Shown here: positions 46,401-51,827 of the stretch, piece by piece | Numbering within the stretch: position 1 is the first letter of the stretch | How the letters are laid out: every line of letters starts with the position of its first letter | From: Candidatus Poribacteria bacterium | Lineage (GTDB): Bacteria; Poribacteria; WGA-4E; PCPOR2b | Length of the DNA stretch: 51,827 bases | Direction: 5' to 3' | NCBI GenBank assembly: GCA_022822005.1 | Contig: JAJECO010000069.1 | Coordinates: 1-51,827 of the forward strand | Notes under the pieces: model-generated | Databases searched by the model: none | Told to the model about the DNA's origin: nothing | Seen by the model: only the letters and a program-made list of their open reading frames with translations | Position numbers and translations under genes: made by a program

Positions 46401-47579
46401 TGCAGCGACGGAGATGACTTTGCGATAACCGGCGGGGAAAATGGAGGCACCCTCCGACTCATTGCCTGATGCAGCGACCATCAGGACCCCTCTCGCGTAG
46501 GCGTAATCCACGGCATCACGCAGTACGAAAGAACGCTCGCGCCCACCCCAACTCATGTTGATAACCCGTGCGCCGTTGTCCACGGCATAGATGATTGCCG
46601 CTGACGATCGGTCATCCCGTATTCCTTCCACACCCGCCCCCCGGATGGGCATCAGCGTGCAGTTCCAAGCGATGCCAGCAATACCCACATCGTTGTCTAC
46701 CGCGGCTCCAATTATCCCGGCAACATGTGTTCCGTGCCCTGATTCATCAATCGGATCGTTGTCGCCGTTCCGGGAACCTCCATTTCCATCACCACTTCTT
46801 GGCTCTGAAAAATCCCAGCCGTGTACGTCGTCAATGTATCCATTATTGTCGTCATCAATTCCGTTGTCGGGGATTTCATCAAGGTTGATCCAGGTTTGCG
46901 AGGCAAGATCTTCGTGGGTATAATCGAAACCTGTGTCCACAACTGCGATAATGACTTCGGGATCCCCTTTCTCAATCCCCCATGCCCCCGGCATATCGAT
47001 TAACGCCAAGTTCCATTGTTCTTCGAAAAGTGGGTCGTTCGGGATAACGTCGGATGCCTGAGTTTGGCGAATGTAATTGAATTCGGCCTCCTCGATCAAC
47101 GGGTGTGCCGCGTAATGTGCCCTAACGGTATGAAGATCAGTAGGGATTTGAAAGCGTAGAAGATAGATACGTGCAAGGTTTGGGTTGGATTCCGGATGAG
47201 CAACATGTGGAAAGAGGGGGTAGACTGAGCGAACGCCCATCTGATCGTGCAGTTCTTGTAGAGGAGACTCGTTGTGAAACCGTTCCAATTCTGTTTGCGC
47301 TTTGGGCGTCACACGAATCAGGAGCTCTCCCCGTGTGAATTGGGCATTATCGGCAATTGGAAGGGGAGCCGCATACTGGGCGCCAATGGCTGCTGGAAGG
47401 GCAAGGATTAAGAACGTCAGAAGTAGGGTACGGACTAATGCTAGAGATAGCGAGGGGGCGAGGCGGCAAGGCAGCGAGAAATCATTTAGATCTATTTGGT
47501 TGCAGTAACCATTGATCGGGATTATTTTCCATCGTGACCAGTTTGCCAATGACGTTGTTATATAGTTGGAAAAGTTCAC
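43470..47579 (-). CDS. Large secreted subtilisin-like (S8) protease with FG-GAP and FnIII-type modules
   Basis: About 1369 residues from GTG 47579, chosen because AAGGAGG lies 6 bases upstream; the frame extends to TTG 47612. A signal-peptide-like segment (LALVRTLLLTFLILALPAA) comes only after some 45 odd residues encoded across the neighbouring four-helix-bundle gene. The catalytic triad is clear: Asp in VVDTGFDYTHEDL, His in SGHGTHVAGI and Ser in LSGTSMATAHVSG. A Ca-binding-like DNGIDDDNNGYIDD loop is inserted. Then come beta-sandwich domains, a propeller of FG-GAP/VCBS-like repeats (DTDGDGLLEI, DLDNDGRIEI, DFDANGILEL and more), an FnIII-type domain and a C-terminal segment with YPNPVRPGE that resembles secretion-sorting tails. 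Probably an extracellular protease. Confidence 0.88.
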   Translation of the reverse strand: MNFSNYITTSLANWSRWKIIPINGYCNQIDLNDFSLPCRLAPSLSLALVRTLLLTFLILALPAAIGAQYAAPLPIADNAQFTRGELLIRVTPKAQTELERFHNESPLQELHDQMGVRSVYPLFPHVAHPESNPNLARIYLLRFQIPTDLHTVRAHYAAHPLIEEAEFNYIRQTQASDVIPNDPLFEEQWNLALIDMPGAWGIEKGDPEVIIAVVDTGFDYTHEDLASQTWINLDEIPDNGIDDDNNGYIDDVHGWDFSEPRSGDGNGGSRNGDNDPIDESGHGTHVAGIIGAAVDNDVGIAGIAWNCTLMPIRGAGVEGIRDDRSSAAIIYAVDNGARVINMSWGGRERSFVLRDAVDYAYARGVLMVAASGNESEGASIFPAGYRKVISVAATEQHKQKFYQSNFGASIDIGAPGNVILSTHINNRYRPLSGTSMATAHVSGVAGLIISKRPSLTHRETRQILLSTVDPITESPELVGAGNLNAARALMASASLQANILSPETHSGGSDQIEIVGTAGGFKFNTWQLLYGPSAVPTTFQSINAPSSEQKINETLLIWETSAVTEGIYTLRLEVTNLEGKVLRDEVVVSVDRTAPQVRNVTVQNQLTRGSYATSVSWSTDDFTINTLSQRAREATAPFRPIEENAASREHFFSLSLDTGSYDLFITSRNDVGLETVDDNGGKFYRAEITSGSVSPNGFVETLTTLPPMHLGGVTADFDRDGMLEIVGLPIADGGAQGIEIHERTGAGYQLRHAGAIDSKPLAVGDTDGDGLLEILSGTRDRLFLIESVTQNGYPEKIIWESTFLSSGQIADLDNDGRIEIIGADNFNDNIRIFENRGNDTYDEILIIKNETEGSNVFGKRFAIGDFDANGILELMVGDSEGELFIYESVGDNLLVETWRLKLDVEDAFQLAAGDLTGDGIPEFIVGGTVVRADLPSMLPRWKYHVFTAFPPAGTTPQTEGRGGSRYQLIWSQAITPFNLKGNSIAAGDVDGDSRNELVIVANPSVYAFKWMPGSSVDGTSPHFVPIWHHDAWETPSLFLVDLDKDNFSELYLNSEENLLTFTHIHASDPNSVVSIQPYELSATPLSARAVRIDWETPEEAVSYTVYRAVGDPDETPTRFEAIAEDLDYVGFLDRKVTKDVTYWYTVSAKNEAGVESAQAEPVSVTPRTPPKLIAAAYIQHNQVTVTYDKQMGSSAGNSRLYLLREPKQLAGINPVSVIRDRMGTRAILTFRAADLVPGRTYEITVSDVRDTDRNPINLLEATQTFDVPLKTDFDDFKDFSKARVYPNPVRPGEFHKAAVTFDRLPTGTTIEIYNTNGERLNRLTVTASDAGRGEWLLLNQMATEVTSGVYVYVMEFEELRKTGKIAIIK
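47446..47480. repeat. GA/GC-rich flank of the four-helix-bundle cassette (3' side)
   Basis: The plus strand reads GCGAGGGGGCGAGGCGGC and similar GCGAG units directly after the four-helix-bundle stop. The matching flank at 47875-47921 is its inverted counterpart, built from CTCGC units. Confidence 0.65.
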
Positions 47580-47868
47580 CACCAACCTCCTTCGTAAGGT
47601 ATTCACATTCAACAGTAGTTTCTAACCAAGACTGCGTTTCCCGCGCCTCACTTTCAGCCATGTTTAGTTTATTGATAAAGTCCGCACGGTAAAGCCTTCT
47701 TCCCTACGCCTCAGTGATTTGAGCACAGACCGATCGTGACGATCGACGGATTTGATCGGTTAAGCTATACATCTCCTCTTTTGGGAAACGACAGCTCAGT
47801 TCAAAAATTCGTTGTCTTCCTTCCCTAGCAAGTTTATAAACATCAAGTTCCCAATAGTTTGATACCAT
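47482..47868 (-). pseudogene. Four-helix-bundle (S23-like) protein gene with internal amber codon
   Basis: From ATG 47868 (with GGGGAGGA upstream) the frame reads MVSNYWELDVYKLAREG, then FPKEEMYSLTDQIRRSSRSV, the classic start of the four-helix-bundle/23S intervening-sequence family. After codon 54 it meets TAG at 47706-47704, then continues in frame as GRRLYRADFINKL and ETQSWLETTV to a TGA at 47482, giving a full family length of 128 codons. Relatives have Trp (TGG) at this position in AEAWGRRRY-like sequence, so a single change explains the stop. The coding character persists beyond it, so the event is recent or the codon is read through. Its 3' part overlaps the 5' end of the subtilase frame. 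Confidence 0.82.
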
Positions 47869-47874
47869 TCTCAA

Positions 47875-47921
47875 TCCTCCCCGCCTCCTCGCCTCCTCGC
47901 TCCCTCGCTCCCTCATCCCTC
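47875..47921. repeat. GA/GC-rich flank of the four-helix-bundle cassette (5' side)
   Basis: The plus strand has tandem CCTCCTCGCCTCCTCGC and TCCCTCGCTCCCTC units just upstream of the minus-strand gene start. The purine-rich complement also supplies the ribosome site. It mirrors the flank at 47446-47480. Confidence 0.7.
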
Positions 47922-47935
47922 TGATTAAATCGAGA

Positions 47936-47964
47936 TTTACATACATCCGCCCAAGTGGTATAAT
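47936..47964 (+). promoter_or_regulatory. Promoter of purB
   Basis: TTTACA (47936-47941), a 17-base spacer and a perfect TATAAT (47959-47964) lie 45 bases before the purB start and directly after the cassette flank. Confidence 0.75.
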
Positions 47965-48008
47965 TTAACATATCATAATAAGAATTAGCAAAGGGAGATA
48001 TAGATATT

Positions 48009-49418
48009 ATGGAATTGTACGAAGCAGTCAGTCCTCTTGATTTCAGATATTACGGGGGCAGTGAGGCGGTTATGAAAAAACTGCTGCCCTACGTCTCGGA
48101 AGCCGCCTACGTCAAATACCAAGCCAAAGTTGAAGCTGCATTGGTGCGAACGCTTGCCAAGCACAACATCTGTTCCCATGAGATTGCAGATGAAGTTGAA
48201 CGGGCAGCGGAAGAAGTAACAGCAGCAGAGGTTTACGAAGAACAGTCCCGTATTCGACACAACATCCGTTCACTCGTGAACGTGATGAGACGGAAGATTA
48301 GTCCAGACGCACGTCCGTATGTCCACCTGTTTGCAACATCCGCGGATATCCTTGATACCGCAACTGCGCTGCGCTTTAAGGAGTTGACCCAAAACGTGGT
48401 CATTCCGGATCTCATCGAACTTGAAAATCGATTCATAGATCTCGCGCGTGAGCACGCAGAAACGGTGCAGATTGGTCGGACGCATGGGCAACATGCCGAA
48501 CCGATTACCTTTGGTTACGCCATGGCACTTTATGTCAGTCGGATCGGGAATCGGATCGAACTGATAGACCGTGCAAGCCAAAACCTGCGCGGACAATTCT
48601 CGGGTGCAGTGGGAGCGTTCAACGGACTTGCATTGATAGTGGAGCAGCCCGAGCAGATGGAGGCAGATCTACTCGCGGAACTCGGATTGAAACCGTCCGA
48701 TACACATACTTCGACGCAGTGCGTTGAACCTGAGTTTATCACCGACCTCGCTTACGCAATTACTTCCACTTACACTATCCTCGCAAACTTTGCAGATGAT
48801 ATCCGGCATCTCTATCGGACAGAAATCGCTGAGATCAGCAAGCAGTATGACCCCCAACTGGTTGGCTCATCCACAATGCCGCACAAGATCAATCCCGAAA
48901 CGTTTGAGACGGTGAAGGGACTCTGGAAAGCGTATGTGCCGCGCATGACCACAGTGTTTATGGACCAAATTTTGGAGCATCAACGGGATCTGACCAATTC
49001 GGCATCGAGCCGTTTCCTGACGGAACTTTTCACGGCGTTTGACTATTCAATTTATCGTTTGATTCGCGCATTAGGGGAGATGGATGTGAAGGCAGATAAC
49101 ATGGAGCGGAATCTTGAAGCGAGTGCCGGTGACACGGTCGCGGAACCGATCTATCTGTTGATGGCGTATTACGGATTCCCTGATGCTTACGACCACACCC
49201 GCAAACTGGTCGCTCAGGTGCATCAGACGGGACGCCAGTTGACAGAGCTGCTATGGGAGGATGAGACATTGCAGCCGTTCCTCGAAAATCTAACCCCGAT
49301 ACAGCAGGAAGCACTTCGCGATCCAAAGAAATATATTGGGGTGTCTGTACAGCGGACACATGCGACCTGTGACGAGTGGGAAAAACGGGTGGAGCAGGTC
49401 ATGGCAAGCTGTGGATAG
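48009..49418 (+). CDS. purB: Adenylosuccinate lyase
   Basis: A 469-residue member of the fumarase/aspartase superfamily. The signature loop GSSTMPHKINPETFE is intact, the catalytic His region is GRTHGQHAEPITFG, and ILEHQRDLTNSASSRF is typical of PurB. The enzyme acts twice in purine synthesis, on SAICAR and on adenylosuccinate. GGGAG precedes the ATG. It has its own good promoter and no purine-gene neighbours. Argininosuccinate lyase is less likely because of the STMPHK-plus-NPE context and the start MELYEAVSPLDFRY. Confidence 0.93.
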   Translation: MELYEAVSPLDFRYYGGSEAVMKKLLPYVSEAAYVKYQAKVEAALVRTLAKHNICSHEIADEVERAAEEVTAAEVYEEQSRIRHNIRSLVNVMRRKISPDARPYVHLFATSADILDTATALRFKELTQNVVIPDLIELENRFIDLAREHAETVQIGRTHGQHAEPITFGYAMALYVSRIGNRIELIDRASQNLRGQFSGAVGAFNGLALIVEQPEQMEADLLAELGLKPSDTHTSTQCVEPEFITDLAYAITSTYTILANFADDIRHLYRTEIAEISKQYDPQLVGSSTMPHKINPETFETVKGLWKAYVPRMTTVFMDQILEHQRDLTNSASSRFLTELFTAFDYSIYRLIRALGEMDVKADNMERNLEASAGDTVAEPIYLLMAYYGFPDAYDHTRKLVAQVHQTGRQLTELLWEDETLQPFLENLTPIQQEALRDPKKYIGVSVQRTHATCDEWEKRVEQVMASCG

Positions 49419-49527
49419 AAGCGTTTTATTCGTAGCAGATGCTCGTCACTTAGTAGTCGATAAGAAATAGGTTTGGCTATATTCACACCAACCGCCAAAA
49501 GAGTAGTTCTCAGAGAGGAATACAGTC

Positions 49528-50592
49528 ATGTCAAACACACTATTTCCCACAACCGTCATCGGCAGCCTGCCCCGACCGGCGTGGATACGGGAGCTAATCC
49601 TTGACCGCAAGGATGGAAAAATATCGGAGGAGGAAACGGATCGGCTACTTGACCCGGCGATTGAAACGGCGCTGCACCTTCAAGAACGGGCAGGGATGGA
49701 TGAGCTTACCGATGGCGAATGGCGGCGAGAAAGTTATGTCAAGGTCTTCGCGGACCGGGTACGCGGTTTCCAAGCAGACCTCAATCCCAGCGGTGGGCTG
49801 CCCTACCCGGCGGTGGTGGAACCGATTGAGGCCTACCGGCCGTTGGTGGTCGATGAGATCCGCTACATCCGATGGCGCACACAGCGACGTATCAAGGCAA
49901 CCTTGCCCGCCCCCTATATCATCGGTCGGCGGATGTGGCATCCCGAACACTCAAAGGCCGCCTATCCGACCCGCGAGAAATTAATGGCTGATTGTGTGCC
50001 GATTCTACGGCAAGAAATCGAGCTGCTCCGTGAAGCAGGGGCGGATACGATACAACTCGATGAGCCGTGGCTCAGTACCATGGTGGATCCCGCCTTTCGA
50101 GAACGGGAGGGTGTTACCGATGTTCAGTATGAGATGGATCAGTGTGTAGATTTTATTAACCAAACACTGGACGGAATTGAGGGGGTTGAGACAGGAATGC
50201 ATCTGTGTCACGCACACTTTGATCGCGAACACGGCACAGAGGGACCCTACGACCTAATCATGCCCGCTTTAGCGAAGGTTCAGGTTGGCACAATCTCGAT
50301 GGAATATGCCACTCCTGATGCAGGTGGTTTAGCATCGCTGGCTCAGTTCCCTGAGAATGTCCGATTGGGGCTGGGGTGCATCGACCATTGTGATCGGCAG
50401 GTGGAAACGCCTGAAGATGTGATCGCCCGCGTAGAGGAGGCTATGCAGTACGTTGACAAGGAACGTATCACGCTGCATCCGGATTGCGGATTCTCGCCAT
50501 CGGTTCAGAACCCCATGGATTTAGACGAAGCGTATCTGAAGCTAAAGTCGATGTGTCAGGCAGCACAGCTGCTCCGTGAAAAGTATGCCTGA
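49528..50592 (+). CDS. MetE C-terminal-like cobalamin-independent methionine synthase family protein
   Basis: A 354-residue TIM-barrel protein matching the catalytic half of MetE. The opening TTVIGSLPRPAW is characteristic. Zinc-ligand positions are visible: His and Cys in MHLCHAHFD, Glu in ISMEYATPD and Cys in LHPDCGF. The N-terminal MetE duplicate is absent, as in archaeal-type core methionine synthases and other short methyltransferases of this group. IQLDEPWLS is the family substrate motif. GAGAGGAA precedes the ATG. Whether it makes methionine or transfers another methyl group is open. Confidence 0.87.
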   Translation: MSNTLFPTTVIGSLPRPAWIRELILDRKDGKISEEETDRLLDPAIETALHLQERAGMDELTDGEWRRESYVKVFADRVRGFQADLNPSGGLPYPAVVEPIEAYRPLVVDEIRYIRWRTQRRIKATLPAPYIIGRRMWHPEHSKAAYPTREKLMADCVPILRQEIELLREAGADTIQLDEPWLSTMVDPAFREREGVTDVQYEMDQCVDFINQTLDGIEGVETGMHLCHAHFDREHGTEGPYDLIMPALAKVQVGTISMEYATPDAGGLASLAQFPENVRLGLGCIDHCDRQVETPEDVIARVEEAMQYVDKERITLHPDCGFSPSVQNPMDLDEAYLKLKSMCQAAQLLREKYA

Positions 50593-50616
50593 TAGCAACG
50601 CTGAAGGGAGACCGAA

Positions 50617-51639
50617 ATGACAATGCCAGAGGTAGACGCTGCAAATCAGCTTTATAAGGAAGCGGTTGTAATCGATTGCCTGAATGTGAGCAATTGGGAG
50701 AGTCCGGCTGTGTTCCAGAGTTTACACGCCGGCGGTGTAACAGCCATCAACGCCACCGTTGCGACGTGGGAAAATTATCAGGAGACATTGGACAACATCG
50801 CTGCTTGGTTTCGTCGGCTCCGGGAATACAGCGACATCCTTGTACAGGTAAAGACCGTAGATCAACTCCTCCAAGCCAAACAAGATGACAAGGTCGGTAT
50901 AATTTTTGGGTCTCAGAACGCTTCTCCTATCGAGAACGATCTTGACCGGCTCGCGTTGTTTCATGCGTTGGGGATGCGAGTCATCCAAGTGACCTACCAC
51001 GAACGCAATCTGCTGGGAAATGGGTGTTGGGAGCGTAGAGACGACGGTTTGAGTAACTTTGGGGTTGATGCGGTTCGGGAGATGAATGCACTCGGCATCG
51101 TGATTGACCTTTCTCATGTCGGCGACCGTACCACGCTGGAGGCAATCGAGGTATCGGAAAAACCTGTCGCGATCACCCATGCAAACGCCCGTTCCTATTT
51201 CAATCATCCCCGAAACAAGACGGACGATGCGCTGAAATTGTTGGTGGAGCGTAATGGGGTAATCGGTGCAACGTCCATCACCTCCTTCCTGCCCACCCAA
51301 TTTGAATCCACCTTAGAGGATTATGTGGATGCGATAGACGACATGGTGGAACGGGTGGGAATTGACCATGTGGGTGTGGGGACAGACTTTACGCAGGATC
51401 AACCGGTCACTTTCTGGGAATATATTGGTGCGCAGCAAGGGACAAAATATCCGTCTACTTTTGTAGATCCAGCGGTGCGTTACGATCTGTTGCCCATGTC
51501 TCCCAAAGGCTTTGAAACACCCGACAAATTTCCGGACTTGGGAGCAGCACTCCTAAAACGAGGTTACAAACCTGACGAGGTTGCTAAAATCCTCGGTGGA
51601 AACTGGCTCCGGCTCTTTCGGGAAGTGTGGGTAGAATAG
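50617..51639 (+). CDS. M19 (renal dipeptidase-like) protein lacking part of the metal site
   Basis: A 340-residue protein of the membrane dipeptidase family M19. Later motifs fit well: VIDLSHVGDRTTLEA, AITHANARSYFNHPRNK, HVGVGTDF and ILGGNWLRLF. However the N-terminal HxD (normally DGHND-like) reads VIDCLNVSNW, and the bridging Glu region (IEG) reads IIFGSQN, so three usual metal ligands are replaced. This is a recurrent subfamily, so the change is unlikely to be a sequencing error. It begins 24 bases after the MetE-like gene, with GAAGGGAG before the ATG. Function is uncertain: one-metal enzyme or non-peptidase. Confidence 0.87.
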   Translation: MTMPEVDAANQLYKEAVVIDCLNVSNWESPAVFQSLHAGGVTAINATVATWENYQETLDNIAAWFRRLREYSDILVQVKTVDQLLQAKQDDKVGIIFGSQNASPIENDLDRLALFHALGMRVIQVTYHERNLLGNGCWERRDDGLSNFGVDAVREMNALGIVIDLSHVGDRTTLEAIEVSEKPVAITHANARSYFNHPRNKTDDALKLLVERNGVIGATSITSFLPTQFESTLEDYVDAIDDMVERVGIDHVGVGTDFTQDQPVTFWEYIGAQQGTKYPSTFVDPAVRYDLLPMSPKGFETPDKFPDLGAALLKRGYKPDEVAKILGGNWLRLFREVWVE

Positions 51640-51657
51640 GCGATAGCGAGAATATAA

Positions 51658-51785
51658 TAATCCATAGTGACTTCTAAAAATTAAGTAGACATTTATCAAT
51701 AACTTCAAACCTGCGCGAGAGCTGCAAAGTCCCCCTGACAAGGGGGATTTAGGGGGTTATTAGAAATGTCTAAATACCCAATAGT
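51658..51785. mobile_element. MITE-like element, copy 4
   Basis: The left end reads ATCCATAGTGACTTC and AAGTAGACATTTATCAATAAC; the core has CCCCCTGACAAGGGGG followed by ATTTAGGGGGTT, and the right end is AATGTCTAAATACCCAATAG. It is the shortest and simplest copy, about 128 bases, directly after the M19 gene. The right terminal repeat is the more degenerate one. Confidence 0.6.
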
Positions 51786-51827
51786 GCTAGTACATTGTCA
51801 GAAAAATGTAGCACAAACTGTATAAGG

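Overview
This window is a chromosomal segment of a bacterium with about 41 protein genes on both strands. It has no rRNA, tRNA, CRISPR array, phage or transposase gene that I can see. The gene content suggests a Poribacteria-like or related uncultivated lineage: GH172/DUF2961, the metal-ligand-poor M19 dipeptidase subfamily, Gfo/Idh/MocA and TIM-barrel amidohydrolases, a four-helix-bundle cassette, and GC-rich dispersed repeats in AT-rich spacers. This assignment is inference; there is no rRNA marker.

Layout. 1-11.8 kb: an acidic partial protein, GH172, an AddB-like nuclease, a Gfo/Idh/MocA enzyme, a P-loop kinase/tandem GNAT pair, and an ECF sigma operon ending in an M1-peptidase-like protein without a zinc site. 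12-18 kb: ileS with its regulatory leader, a zinc alcohol dehydrogenase, and a HepT/MntA toxin-antitoxin pair. 18-28.8 kb: glutamine-dependent NAD synthase, M29 aminopeptidase, SDR, a PEGA plus BatA-like pair, AmrS-type radical SAM enzyme, a RecQ-family helicase and a carrier. 28.9-34.5 kb: a co-directional run of amidohydrolase, miaB, mqnB, map, eno and crcB. 34.8-38.8 kb: a small-molecule catabolic cluster (2-hydroxyacid dehydrogenase, DapA-like lyase, amidohydrolase, PfkB kinase). 38.8-42.5 kb (minus): metallophosphoesterase, membrane protein, hslV, hslU. 43.5-47.9 kb: a large secreted subtilase with an interrupted four-helix-bundle gene at its 5' end. 48-51.6 kb: purB, a MetE-like enzyme and an M19 protein.

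The most interesting signal is the 5' leader of ileS. A promoter (TTGACA-17-TACCAT) drives a 42-codon leader peptide starting at GTG. The peptide contains seven ATT isoleucine codons within nine, and is followed by competing antiterminator and terminator stems and a T-tract. This is the layout of ribosome-mediated transcription attenuation, here placed before isoleucyl-tRNA synthetase. The synthetase itself carries a swapped HIGH signature (GVHH), the type linked to mupirocin hyper-resistance in type-2 IleRS.

Other notable items are a four-helix-bundle gene with an amber codon at its expected tryptophan and GA-rich inverted flanks, a family of MITE-like elements with AT-rich terminal inverted repeats around a C/G-rich core, a second palindromic repeat lying inside the hslV-hslU operon, and several enzyme-fold proteins lacking expected catalytic residues.
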